Origin: Neptunomonas phycophila | Lineage (GTDB): Bacteria > Pseudomonadota > Gammaproteobacteria > Pseudomonadales > Balneatricaceae | Direction of reading: 5' to 3' | NCBI RefSeq assembly: GCF_001922575.1 | Contig: NZ_MRCI01000001.1 | Location: 2,356,001 to 2,420,000, forward strand | Length of the DNA stretch: 64,000 bases | In this document: positions 46,840 to 57,770 of the stretch, piece by piece | Position numbering within the stretch: the first letter of the stretch is position 1 | How the letters are laid out: every line of letters begins with the position of its first letter | Notes under the pieces: model-generated | What the model was told of the DNA's origin: nothing | Databases searched by the model: none | What the model saw: the letters and a program-made list of their open reading frames with translations, nothing else | Translations under genes and position numbers: made by a program

Positions 46840-48192
46840 ATGACGGCTCAAGAAGATACCACAGCATTAGACAAGCTAAATAGCGCTCTCAATAGCGGCG
46901 CATTTCAACAAGTCCGTTTCACCCTTAACAGCACATTACGTCCTGTAGAAGTCGCACATTTACTCGAAAAGTCGCCCCCAAAAGAGCGCCAAATTCTTTG
47001 GAACCTAATCCATCCAGAGAATGAAGGTAAGGTACTGCAATACCTTGCTGATGATATCCAGGCCGACATTTTAAGCAAAATGGATGCTGATCGTTTATTA
47101 GCGATTACGGAAACATTAGATACCGACGATGTAGCCGACGTTTTACAACAACTCCCAGAGCGTATTACTCGCGAGCTGCTCCAAATTATGGATCAGCAAA
47201 ATCGCGAGCGCATCGAAGAGATCTTGGCTTACCCAGAGGACACCGCTGGCGGCTTGATGAATACCGACACGGTTACTATCCGCCCCGATATAACGGTAGA
47301 AACGTGCTTGCGCTATATTCGTCGCCATAATGAAATCCCAGAGATGACGGATAGCCTTTTTGTAGTAAGCCGAAAAAAGAATTCATACATAGGCACACTT
47401 CCCCTTACCAAGCTGTTGGTGAGTGACCCCGAAATTACAATTCGGGAAATAATGAATACCGATATTAAGCCCATACCTGCTGACATGCCTGATGATAAGG
47501 TTGCTTCTCTTTTTGAAAAGCACGACCTAGTCTCTGCCCCTGTTATTAACAAGAGCGGTAAATTATTGGGACGTATCACTATCGACGATGTAGTCGACGT
47601 TATACGGGAAGATGCCGACCACTCCTTAATGAGCATGGCGGGTCTGGATGAAGATGAAGATACTTTTGCTCCACTCTTAAAAACTACGCGCCGTCGCGCT
47701 GTTTGGCTGGGCATTAACTTACTAACAGCGTTACTTGCTTCATCTGTGATCGGACTCTTCCAAGACACCATTGATAAAGTAGTCGCTCTGGCCGTACTAA
47801 TGCCCATTGTGGCATCCATGGGCGGTATAGCAGGCAGCCAAACCTTAACTCTGATGATACGTGGTCAAGCATTAGGACATGTCGAGCGTTCAAACGCTCG
47901 CTGGCTTCTTAACCGCGAGCTGTTAGTCAGCTTATTAAACGGGATCATATGGGCCGGGGTCGTGGCAGCGGTGTCTATGGTCTGGTTCAGCAGCCAAACT
48001 ATCGGTATCGTTATTGGGTTAGCTATTGTCATCAATTTAATTGTCGGAGCACTGGCCGGCACCCTACTTCCCCTCGTATTAAAAGCGTGGGGGATCGATC
48101 CAGCATTGGCAGGCAGTGTCTTACTGACTACAATTACCGACGTGGTAGGTTTTTTTGCCTTCCTTGGCCTAGCCACTTATTTCTACGGATAA
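46840..48192 (+). CDS. mgtE: Magnesium channel/transporter MgtE
   Basis: 450 residues. N-terminal superhelical domain, tandem CBS domains (~135-265), connecting helix (DHSLMSMAGLDEDEDTF), and five C-terminal spans with the pore sequence PIVASMGGIAGSQTLTLMIRG. A gated magnesium channel. The 112-bp upstream gap is too short for an M-box riboswitch. Its insertion between npr and darP breaks the Pseudomonas gene order. Confidence 0.95.
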   Translation: MTAQEDTTALDKLNSALNSGAFQQVRFTLNSTLRPVEVAHLLEKSPPKERQILWNLIHPENEGKVLQYLADDIQADILSKMDADRLLAITETLDTDDVADVLQQLPERITRELLQIMDQQNRERIEEILAYPEDTAGGLMNTDTVTIRPDITVETCLRYIRRHNEIPEMTDSLFVVSRKKNSYIGTLPLTKLLVSDPEITIREIMNTDIKPIPADMPDDKVASLFEKHDLVSAPVINKSGKLLGRITIDDVVDVIREDADHSLMSMAGLDEDEDTFAPLLKTTRRRAVWLGINLLTALLASSVIGLFQDTIDKVVALAVLMPIVASMGGIAGSQTLTLMIRGQALGHVERSNARWLLNRELLVSLLNGIIWAGVVAAVSMVWFSSQTIGIVIGLAIVINLIVGALAGTLLPLVLKAWGIDPALAGSVLLTTITDVVGFFAFLGLATYFYG

Positions 48193-48196
48193 CTTA

Positions 48197-48724
48197 ATGA
48201 GCAATATCGATACACATGACACCGACTATGAAGATGATGACTTTGTCAGTCGTTCGCAACGTAAACGAGAAGTTGAAGCACTTCAGGACATAGGCACGAA
48301 AATGATTGATTTGCGCCCAGATCAACTTAAGCGCATGCCTATTGATGAAACACTTTACGACGCTATTGTGGAAGCTAAACGGCTAAGCTCACGCAACGCG
48401 CTAAAGCGCCAAATGCAGTATATTGGCAAACTCATGCGCCATGAAGATGGGGACGCTATACAAGCACAGCTAGATCGATTTGATTCGACATCTGAAGCGC
48501 ATAACCAAATGTTTCATAAGCTCGAAAAATGGCGTGATCGTTTGATCGCAAATGAGAGCGGCATGCTAGATGTCATCATTAATGAATACAGCGCTATTGA
48601 TGTACAACATTTGCGTCAGCTAGTCAGAAATGCTCAAAAAGAAAAGGCAGACAATAAAGCGCCAGCCGCTTCACGCAAACTCTTTAAATACTTGCGCCAA
48701 CTAGAAGAGAGCAAACAAGCGTAA
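48197..48724 (+). CDS. darP: 50S ribosome assembly factor DarP (YjgA)
   Basis: 175 residues, highly helical, very rich in Lys/Arg and Gln, with the family segments FVSRSQRKREVEALQDIGTKMIDL and LDRFDSTSEAHNQMFHKLEKWRDRLI. DarP binds late 50S precursors. Four bp downstream of mgtE. Five bases separate its stop from that of convergent yhdP. Confidence 0.93.
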   Translation: MSNIDTHDTDYEDDDFVSRSQRKREVEALQDIGTKMIDLRPDQLKRMPIDETLYDAIVEAKRLSSRNALKRQMQYIGKLMRHEDGDAIQAQLDRFDSTSEAHNQMFHKLEKWRDRLIANESGMLDVIINEYSAIDVQHLRQLVRNAQKEKADNKAPAASRKLFKYLRQLEESKQA

Positions 48725-48729
48725 CAACT

Positions 48730-51700
48730 TTATTTATCATTACGGTCCATTCTAAATGGATCGTTACGCTGTTTTTCCTTTTCAGACACCACGGTATCTA
48801 CTTCAGGTTCAGCCCACGGCCCATTAAGCTGATAGGTCAACGTACTAACCTTCTCAAGCTTATCACCTATCAACTTATCAATAATAAAAACAGCACCCGC
48901 TATTTGAGGCGCGCCTAATAACACTGCCGCGATTGGCACATTGCTCGTTAACGGTAAAACAACATCCATCTTCGCATTAATAGTTTGCTGCGCTAAATTC
49001 AACTCGCCATTTAACTTCAAATCGGCCGAAGGACCTTCTAGGCTTAAAGGCTTGTCCGTATAGGCTATGCCATCATTGATTAAAAAGCTCGCATCTAGGG
49101 TATCGTAAGCTACCCCTTTTTCTACCAAATCGGTGAAATTCAACTTTAAGCGACGCACTATCGTATTAAAGTTAAGGATACCAAAGAGGCGTAAAATATT
49201 AGCGGAATTTCCACTTTCGACAATACGTCCATTAGTTAATGACATGACGAAATTACCACTCAGATCATCCGGTGTGAACCCCCATAGATATCCCGGCCAA
49301 CTTAACTTTGCACTAAGATTGCCTTTAGTCGACTCAATGACTCCCGAGTAACCCCATTGCGCGATGACCTTTCCTAAATCACCACCGGCAAAGCTCAAAT
49401 CAAGGTAGCTTTGAGGCGCTTTGTTTTGTACGCTCCAACCCGCTTCTCCCGTTAGGTGATAAGAACCTATATCTGCAGTAATGCTCGATACAGTGAATTG
49501 CCCCTGCAAACCTGGCACAAGTGCGGCTTGCCAGCGCCCCAACTCATGACTATTCAAACGCAATTCATCAATCACCACATCCATCTTTGGCCACTGAGAA
49601 ACATCAATTAACGGCGCTTCAGAACTTGATGATTCCGGCTGGTTCAAGAAGATAGCGCCTTTACCTTGTGTATTGAGCCGTAGATGCTTCAAAGATATTT
49701 GATAAGGCTGTTGATCATCCTCCGGAATTTTAATATCGCCAGTAACAACCGGGCTAATCACACCAATAGTCGCACGGCCATTGACGGGTGAGTGGTAGAC
49801 TACGTTTACACGAGGTAAGCGCATATTTTCATAGAGAACTTGATCGACCATTAATGAAACAGTAACCGGGACATTACTTGTTTGGCTTTGCGTCTGTGCT
49901 GGCTCTGCCGAAGCCCCGGATACCCATTCATTACGCTTGAGCAAAGCCGACAACTCATCAAGATCAATAGTGCCTTGCCGCCCTTCTACCCAAACACCCG
50001 GCGTGCTCGGTTCTTGCGGCCTTGTATCGCCTAAAAAAATACGCGTCCCCGCAAGGTCTCCCATCATTTTGGTGACCCCACGCAACTGGTTATTCAAATT
50101 GAACCGCCAAACCGGATCATTGATACCTAACTGACCGACTAGCTGCAAAGATTTAGTGTCAGAAGATGACTTTCCGTAAGGCGCTGGCAGAAGCAACTCA
50201 ACACCTTTTAGGTCAGTATTAACCACTAATTTATTACACAGCGGAGAGCCATCACAAATATCCATCCGCCCTGCAACAGCCGCAGCGCCTTTAACACTAT
50301 TGAGGAAGCTCAAGCCTGTCCATTTATGTAAAGCCGCTGCTGATAACGTTCCATTGAGTGAGACTCTGGTAATTGCTGGAGATTCTGACGTGGCCGCAAC
50401 TGTCTCTATATTCCCGACAACAGGACTACCTAGAAATTCGCTTTTAAGCCCCTTTGCCGACAAGCCTGCCGCCGAGGAAAAGCGAAGTGTTCCATTAATC
50501 TTCGTAAACGCGAGTGTTTGCGCCTTATCCTTAAAAGAACCACCCTTTAGGTACGAGACTACTTGAACTTTTGGAGGCTGCTGGCCTTCAAGAGCAATAT
50601 CAACGCTCACATCGGTGGTTTGCGAACCGCTAATACGCCAGCTCTCTAGCCCATCACCAACGACTTGACGAATATCTGGGGTATTTAATATTTGCTGTAT
50701 ATCACTTGCTGCACCCGAAAGGTGGGTTTTTATGGATAAACGACTAACATCCGGCGAAGAAGTGATTTCCACATTGCCAGCACTGCGCATAATATTCGCA
50801 TCTTCAGATCGGATCCGAAGGCCTTCCTGATCTAGCCATAATGTCATATCGGTGTCAGAGACAGCAGGCCACCCTTCTAAAAAAGCGACTTTTCCCTGCT
50901 CGATATCTAAGTAGAGCTGAACTGTTGGAGGAGTACGGCCTTCTAAATTACGGGTATCTGTTCGTAACAACAACAGCCCTTGCTTGACCGTCCCTGACTT
51001 AACCGCTTGTTTAATCCAAGCATGCAGGGATTCACCAACTTCTTTGGCCGGCACGTAACTAGCAGCCTGACTAGCTTCACCATTTTGCAGGCCGATCATC
51101 AATGAGAATTCACTCTGATGCTTACGCTCAATAGGCAGCATTAAACGGAAACGCCCTGAAGCTTCTAAGTCCTTTGTAGCCTCCTCTCCCTGCTCAGCAG
51201 CTTTGGAAAGCGTTAACAAACCGCTATTAACAACAACTACAGGTAAGTCATACCCGGGTGGACGTTCAATATTCCACTTAACCCGACCTTTTGCATGGCT
51301 GTAGTGCCAACCTGATTCAAACAAAGACGGAAATGACAAATCAAACTGATCTGTATCTAAATCTACATGCCCAGTATTTTTATTAAATACTAACTGTCCA
51401 TTTACGTTAGCAACCGAAGGAGAACCAAAATACTCATCAAGACCAACACCAACTAAGTCGGCCACTGCTTCAAAGTCACTTAATGCGGCGCCGTCAGGCC
51501 AAGTCATTAGCACGTTTTCCAAACGCCCTTTCGGGTTTAGTAAGTCGACGGCTTGATTCAAAGAGTCTGTCAAATACGCTTTATCTTTTAGCCAAGCCGC
51601 AATTGAATCCAAAGGCAACGATTGAATCGCTAATTGCTTTAGTGCCAAAGCTCCCTTCTCTGTTTCTGAATTTGGAGTTGGCAACTGTATCATCGCTGTT

Positions 51701-52707
51701 ACGTAAGGTAGGCTTAATGTGTCGGCCGGCGTATGATCGCTTACCAACGTCAAACTAGATACTTGAATCTGATACCGATTATTGCCTTTTGGCTCAGCCG
51801 CAAAAGTAAAACTGCTATCAATGACGTTATCAAACTTTTCATCAGCAAAACTCAACTTATCAACCGATGCACGACCTTGTAAGCGAGATAGTTCACGCTT
51901 AGATAACGTTGCCCATAATTCAGCGCTGGCATCCAATTGTGATATTTCAATGGGCAGTAGCTCACCTGCGAGATCAAGAATAGGAGTGCCTACGTCACTC
52001 ACTTTCGCATAAATTGAGAACTCACCATCCAAGGGGCGTGATGGCGACAACTGATCAGCTTCGATAACGAAAGCGGCTTCGCTGTTTTTCCCTTGCTCAG
52101 TTTCTAAACGTGCCTGCCCAACAACTTGGTGTTGCTTACGCGTATTATCTATCGCCAGAGTAACGGGAGAAAAACGTCTTACCTCCTCACCAGCCAGCAT
52201 GAGCTCAAATTCTGCATTACTAATATCGATATGAGACTGTGTAAATAAGAGTGTTGCTGTTTTATTCAACACATCGTTAAAGCGGCTAGTTTGAGCATCC
52301 GGCTCTTTAGCAGGGCTCTGCGTCCATCCACTTTCAGGCTCTACAAGCCTGACCTTCAAACCATCAACGTCGGCATATTTAAATATCGGCTGCCAATATC
52401 GCAATGAACGAAAGAGATCCACGCTTGCGTTCACACGGCTTGATACAATAGATAATTGGGAAGGCGCTTTATTATCAGTTATGCGTAAATCGCTGATATC
52501 AAAAACAGGGTAAGCACCTTGCCAATGCGTCTGCAAAGCACCTATTTCAATGTGTAAGTTGGTTCTTTCTGAAATGAACTGTGTGATGTCATCAGCAATA
52601 CGGGGAAGATGGGGAAAACCGAGCCGTAACACCATCAAGCCAACTAAAGCGATAAAAAAAGCTATTAAGCACAGCCCAGTAAAACCTTTTTTTAGACGCT
52701 GATTCAT
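48730..52707 (-). CDS. yhdP: YhdP family envelope lipid-transport protein
   Basis: 1325 residues. One N-terminal membrane span (~10-28), then a long repeated beta-strand body of the AsmA/TamB-like (DUF3971) type with the AsmA-2 C-terminal region (FMSLTNGRIVESGN... LNFNTIVRRLKLNFTDL). Such proteins form a groove from inner to outer membrane and move phospholipid, redundantly with TamB and YdbH. It is the last gene of a minus-strand run that also encodes RNase G, Maf and MreDCB, as in many gammaproteobacteria. Confidence 0.92.
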   Translation of the reverse strand: MNQRLKKGFTGLCLIAFFIALVGLMVLRLGFPHLPRIADDITQFISERTNLHIEIGALQTHWQGAYPVFDISDLRITDNKAPSQLSIVSSRVNASVDLFRSLRYWQPIFKYADVDGLKVRLVEPESGWTQSPAKEPDAQTSRFNDVLNKTATLLFTQSHIDISNAEFELMLAGEEVRRFSPVTLAIDNTRKQHQVVGQARLETEQGKNSEAAFVIEADQLSPSRPLDGEFSIYAKVSDVGTPILDLAGELLPIEISQLDASAELWATLSKRELSRLQGRASVDKLSFADEKFDNVIDSSFTFAAEPKGNNRYQIQVSSLTLVSDHTPADTLSLPYVTAMIQLPTPNSETEKGALALKQLAIQSLPLDSIAAWLKDKAYLTDSLNQAVDLLNPKGRLENVLMTWPDGAALSDFEAVADLVGVGLDEYFGSPSVANVNGQLVFNKNTGHVDLDTDQFDLSFPSLFESGWHYSHAKGRVKWNIERPPGYDLPVVVVNSGLLTLSKAAEQGEEATKDLEASGRFRLMLPIERKHQSEFSLMIGLQNGEASQAASYVPAKEVGESLHAWIKQAVKSGTVKQGLLLLRTDTRNLEGRTPPTVQLYLDIEQGKVAFLEGWPAVSDTDMTLWLDQEGLRIRSEDANIMRSAGNVEITSSPDVSRLSIKTHLSGAASDIQQILNTPDIRQVVGDGLESWRISGSQTTDVSVDIALEGQQPPKVQVVSYLKGGSFKDKAQTLAFTKINGTLRFSSAAGLSAKGLKSEFLGSPVVGNIETVAATSESPAITRVSLNGTLSAAALHKWTGLSFLNSVKGAAAVAGRMDICDGSPLCNKLVVNTDLKGVELLLPAPYGKSSSDTKSLQLVGQLGINDPVWRFNLNNQLRGVTKMMGDLAGTRIFLGDTRPQEPSTPGVWVEGRQGTIDLDELSALLKRNEWVSGASAEPAQTQSQTSNVPVTVSLMVDQVLYENMRLPRVNVVYHSPVNGRATIGVISPVVTGDIKIPEDDQQPYQISLKHLRLNTQGKGAIFLNQPESSSSEAPLIDVSQWPKMDVVIDELRLNSHELGRWQAALVPGLQGQFTVSSITADIGSYHLTGEAGWSVQNKAPQSYLDLSFAGGDLGKVIAQWGYSGVIESTKGNLSAKLSWPGYLWGFTPDDLSGNFVMSLTNGRIVESGNSANILRLFGILNFNTIVRRLKLNFTDLVEKGVAYDTLDASFLINDGIAYTDKPLSLEGPSADLKLNGELNLAQQTINAKMDVVLPLTSNVPIAAVLLGAPQIAGAVFIIDKLIGDKLEKVSTLTYQLNGPWAEPEVDTVVSEKEKQRNDPFRMDRNDK

Positions 52708-52730
52708 CGACCTAATCTACTACAAAGTGG

Positions 52731-54227
52731 TTAACGCAAAACAACGTCATACTGTTCAGGGTTATACATTGGCTCTACCTGAAAGCGGATTGTTTTATTA
52801 ATAAAAGCTTCGAGTTCAGCCACGTGATCAGACGCATCATCGGTTAAGTACTCGACCACCCGCTCAGATGCTAAAACCATATAAGTTTCAGTATCGTAGG
52901 CACGATGTTGACGAAGAATTTCACGGAAAATTTCGTAACAAATCGTTTCAGGTGTTTTGATAGACCCTCTCGCTTGGCATTGATTACATACTTCACACAA
53001 AATATGCTCAAGGCTTTCACGTGTTCGTTTACGCGTCATCTCAACTAAGCCAAGCTCCGAAACACCCGTAACCTTACACTTAGCATGGTCCCGCTCTAAC
53101 ATTCTCTCTAAAGTGCGATGTACTTGACGTCGGTGCTCTTCAAGCTCCATATCAATAAAGTCGATGATGATAATGCCGCCTAAATTTCGCAGACGAAGCT
53201 GTCGACCAATTGCAGTAGCGGCTTCCAAATTAGTTTTGAAAATTGTCTCTTCAAGATTGCGATGCCCCACAAAGGCTCCAGTATTGACATCAACTGTGGT
53301 CATCGCCTCCGTCTGATCAAAAATAAGATAGCCGCCTGACTTTAGCTCTACTTTACGGCCCAAGGCTTTTTGCATCTCATCTTCAACATTGTATAAATCG
53401 AAAATGGGACGTTCACCGGGGTAATACTCTAAGCGATCAAAAATTTCAGGCACTAGCGCTTCGGTAAACTCTTGTGCTTTTTGAAAAGTCTCACGTGAGT
53501 CTATTCGGATACGCTCAATACCCGAGTGCGCCATGTCACGAAGCGCACGCATATTAAGCGGGAGATCTTCATATACGATAGAAGGAACAGTTGCCGTTTG
53601 AATTTTTCGTTCTATTGCCTTCCATAAACGCCGCAAAAATTTTACATCAGCGATCAACTCAGCATCAGAGGCGCCTTCTGCAACCGTTCGCAAAATGTAA
53701 CCGGCTTGGGGACCTTCATCGTCATCGAGGCATGATTGTAAAAGTGCCCGCAATCGATCTCGCTCTTCAACATCCTCAATACGCTGCGAAACACCAATAT
53801 GAGTGTTCTCTGACATATACACTAAATAACGCGATGGAATAGACAAGTGTGTGGTTAAGCGAGCGCCTTTTGTGCCAATAGGGTCTTTAGTGACTTGAAC
53901 AATTAAGGATTGCCCCTCGCGTAGTGCTTGAGCAATAGTAGTTGAAGACTTTTCTTCAGGGGAAATATTTTGCGGTAAAACATCTTCTACATGAATAAAA
54001 GCAGCGCGTTCTAAGCCAATCTCTACAAAGGCAGCCTGCATACCAGGTAATACACGAACAACCTTACCTTTATAAATATTCCCGACAATACCACGGCGCG
54101 CACTACGCTCTACATAAATCTCTTGTGGCATACCATTTTCTATAATGGCGACCCGTGTTTCCATGGGCGTGAAGTTAATTAAAATTTCTTCACCAATACT
54201 TGTAGCCACAGAGCTTTCCTTATTCAT
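52731..54227 (-). CDS. rng: Ribonuclease G
   Basis: 498 residues. S1 domain near the N terminus (YVERSARRGIVGNIYKGKVVRVLPGMQAAFVEIG), the DNase-I-like catalytic core with IIIIDFIDME and the zinc-link cysteines CEVCNQC. No long C-terminal tail, so RNase G rather than RNase E. It processes 16S rRNA and decays some mRNAs. Gap of 23 bp to yhdP. Confidence 0.96.
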   Translation of the reverse strand: MNKESSVATSIGEEILINFTPMETRVAIIENGMPQEIYVERSARRGIVGNIYKGKVVRVLPGMQAAFVEIGLERAAFIHVEDVLPQNISPEEKSSTTIAQALREGQSLIVQVTKDPIGTKGARLTTHLSIPSRYLVYMSENTHIGVSQRIEDVEERDRLRALLQSCLDDDEGPQAGYILRTVAEGASDAELIADVKFLRRLWKAIERKIQTATVPSIVYEDLPLNMRALRDMAHSGIERIRIDSRETFQKAQEFTEALVPEIFDRLEYYPGERPIFDLYNVEDEMQKALGRKVELKSGGYLIFDQTEAMTTVDVNTGAFVGHRNLEETIFKTNLEAATAIGRQLRLRNLGGIIIIDFIDMELEEHRRQVHRTLERMLERDHAKCKVTGVSELGLVEMTRKRTRESLEHILCEVCNQCQARGSIKTPETICYEIFREILRQHRAYDTETYMVLASERVVEYLTDDASDHVAELEAFINKTIRFQVEPMYNPEQYDVVLR

Positions 54228-54234
54228 AAATAAA

Positions 54235-54819
54235 TTAGCGGTGCCAAATAGTTATACCATGTTTTTGTAAAAGAGCGGCGGTTTCAGTAAGCGGCAAGCC
54301 GACAACTCCTGTATAACTTCCCGATAAGGACTTTACAAAAACAGCACCCAGCCCCTGAATACCATAAGCCCCAGCTTTATCGGCTGGCTCCCCAGTCGCC
54401 CAATATTGTCGACATGTTTTTTCATCTAGCACGTTAAACTTAACTTGCGTTGTGACCACTTGACTGGCCTTTATACCAGAACCGACCACAGCAATAGCCG
54501 TCATTACCTGATGTTCTTTTCCAGAAAGTGACATCAACATAGCCACCGCTTCATCTTCAGAAGAAGGCTTCCCTAGGATACGGTCATCAATGACAACGCT
54601 GGTATCAGAGCCTAACACCAAGGCATCAGAGTTATCGGATCTATCAAAACCTGCCTGGGCCTTTTCACACGCCAAACGCTCGACATAAACGGCAGGCAAC
54701 TCTCCCGAACGCACCGATTCATCAATATCAACCGCTAACGAACTAAAATGCACGCCAATCTGTTCTAACAACTCTTTGCGACGAGGAGAGGCCGAAGCCA
54801 AAATGAGTGTTGTCATCAT
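54235..54819 (-). CDS. maf: Maf-like nucleotide pyrophosphatase (YhdE type)
   Basis: 194 residues. N-terminal LASASPRRKELLEQIGV, DIDESVRSGE, LGSDTSVVIDDRILGKP and DKAGAYGIQGLGAVFV are the Maf motifs. YhdE-type Maf hydrolyses dTTP and UTP. It is 7 bp upstream of rng and 10 bp downstream of mreD. Confidence 0.94.
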   Translation of the reverse strand: MMTTLILASASPRRKELLEQIGVHFSSLAVDIDESVRSGELPAVYVERLACEKAQAGFDRSDNSDALVLGSDTSVVIDDRILGKPSSEDEAVAMLMSLSGKEHQVMTAIAVVGSGIKASQVVTTQVKFNVLDEKTCRQYWATGEPADKAGAYGIQGLGAVFVKSLSGSYTGVVGLPLTETAALLQKHGITIWHR

Positions 54820-54828
54820 TACCCCTGA

Positions 54829-55317
54829 CTAGCGAATATGAAATGTACGACGAATACCGCGCAGCACAACAAATACCCAAGGCCACAGTAGCGCACTTAC
54901 TAAGGCTGGCAATAAGAAGATAAGGCTGTCGCCTGTTGTACCCGCCATGGATTGAATCCAGTGAAAAATCAATTGGTTAATACCAACAAGCACTAACACC
55001 ATCATCGCTTGCTGCCACAGACGATACATACGCAATCGTTTATGCAAAATTAACGTAATAAGTGCAACTATCGTCAAGGACAGCGCATTCATCCCTAATA
55101 AGCTACCTTTGAGCACATCTAACACTATACCGGCCATCCACGCCGAACCTATCCCGAAACGGTGAGGCAGGGCCATCACCCAGTAGATAACCAACATAGC
55201 TACCCACTCTGGACGCCACCAAACGAGCATAGCAGGTAACGGCATTTGGCTTAGGATAAAGCCAATAATTAATGTCCCTACGACGATGAGTACACCACCT
55301 GAGTGACGATCAGCCAT
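54829..55317 (-). CDS. mreD: Rod-shape protein MreD
   Basis: 162 residues from the ATG at 55317 (MADRHSGGVLIVVG), which overlaps the mreC end by 8 bp; a longer frame to 55392 runs inside mreC. Five hydrophobic spans. Part of the elongasome with MreB and MreC. Confidence 0.92.
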   Translation of the reverse strand: MADRHSGGVLIVVGTLIIGFILSQMPLPAMLVWWRPEWVAMLVIYWVMALPHRFGIGSAWMAGIVLDVLKGSLLGMNALSLTIVALITLILHKRLRMYRLWQQAMMVLVLVGINQLIFHWIQSMAGTTGDSLIFLLPALVSALLWPWVFVVLRGIRRTFHIR

Positions 55318-56209
55318 TTGCTGGCGTCTCCTGAGACTGCACATCTTCTGGGGTTTCGAGCATTTCTGATTCGGTAGGCTCTTCAGGCACAATAGGAGCA
55401 GGCTCGACTAATAATAAGTGCCGGCTTTTATCTAATCGAGCCGATGGCACCGCTTTCACGATAGCAAAGGGCTGTCCTGGATCGCGAACCACACTCACAA
55501 TTTGAGCAACGGGATAACCATAAGGAAAGCGTTTGCCTAAACCTGAAGTCACTAGCAGGTCTCCCTCACGCACATCGGCAGTATCGGGTACGTGTTCTAG
55601 TTCCAGCTCTCCCATTGTCCCTTTACCCAATGCTATCGAACGAAAACCGTTACGGATAATCTCCACCGGCAGCGCATGACGCGCATCGGTGATAAGCATA
55701 ACTCGGCAAGTATAATGTGATACTTCAACCACTTGCCCAAGTACACCACCGGCATCAAGCACAGGCTGACCTATGAATACATCGTCTTCCGAGCCCTTAC
55801 CCAAAATAATTTGATGCTGAAAAGGGTCCGGATTTACACCAATGAGTTCGGCCAGTTTAACTTCATTAGGAATCCGCTCACGGCCATTTAACAGCTCTCG
55901 CAAGCGAATATTCTCAGCCGTCAAAGACGCCATTTGTTGAACTTGTTGGTCTAAACTGATCACATCCGAGCGAAGCTGCTCATTTTCTTTAGCTAATGAA
56001 CGGCGACTAACAAGCACATCCGATACATCATCAGCCATACGAGAAGGGAGATCGACCAACCACTGAATGGGCGTCAGTAACAAGGAAAGGTAAGATTTAG
56101 CCTCACGTGCTTTTGAATCACTATTATCCGTGATCATAAAAACAATAGAGACAACTACCAAAATAAGGAAAAAAAGGCGGGGAATACCGCCTTTAAATAT
56201 AGGTTTCAT
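55310..56209 (-). CDS. mreC: Rod-shape protein MreC
   Basis: 299 residues. Membrane span (~11-28), coiled coil (~65-100), then beta-barrel domains containing IGVNPDPFQHQIILGKGSEDDV and LLVTSGLGKRFPYGYPVAQI. C-terminal ~40 residues are Pro/Glu-rich and disordered. It links cytoplasmic MreB with periplasmic wall enzymes. Confidence 0.95.
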   Translation of the reverse strand: MKPIFKGGIPRLFFLILVVVSIVFMITDNSDSKAREAKSYLSLLLTPIQWLVDLPSRMADDVSDVLVSRRSLAKENEQLRSDVISLDQQVQQMASLTAENIRLRELLNGRERIPNEVKLAELIGVNPDPFQHQIILGKGSEDDVFIGQPVLDAGGVLGQVVEVSHYTCRVMLITDARHALPVEIIRNGFRSIALGKGTMGELELEHVPDTADVREGDLLVTSGLGKRFPYGYPVAQIVSVVRDPGQPFAIVKAVPSARLDKSRHLLLVEPAPIVPEEPTESEMLETPEDVQSQETPANG

Positions 56210-56266
56210 TAATGTACTTCCGTCATGACACGGGAGGTTCTCTCAGCCAGCAAACGACTGCTCTGC

Positions 56267-57406
<1,140 letters not shown>

Positions 57407-57449
57407 TTACCCTTTTTTAGGCCTACTTTAATGTGTCAGCGAGAATCCA

Positions 57450-57737
57450 ATGGCTTTAGACAAATCTGACGTAGAAAAAATCGCCCATTTGGCGCGCGTC
57501 AACATCAACGAAGCGGATATCCCAGAATATGCGCAAAATTTGACGAATATCCTCGACTTAGTGGATCAAATGCAATCCATCAACACAGTCGATATAGAGC
57601 CCTTAAATCATCCTCTAGACGCCATACAGCGCTTACGTGCGGATGAAATAACAGAAACAAACCAACGTGATCATCTACAAAGCGTTGCCCCATCCGTAGA
57701 GAAGGGTTTGTTTCTGGTTCCTAAGGTTATCGAATAA
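57450..57737 (+). CDS. gatC: Asp/Glu-tRNA amidotransferase subunit GatC
   Basis: 95 residues. Typical Gat[46 protein letters not shown]. Wraps around GatA. Begins the gatCAB operon. Confidence 0.95.
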   Translation: MALDKSDVEKIAHLARVNINEADIPEYAQNLTNILDLVDQMQSINTVDIEPLNHPLDAIQRLRADEITETNQRDHLQSVAPSVEKGLFLVPKVIE

Positions 57738-57770
57738 ATACGCCCTTTTTACAGCAGGATTACAACGAAC

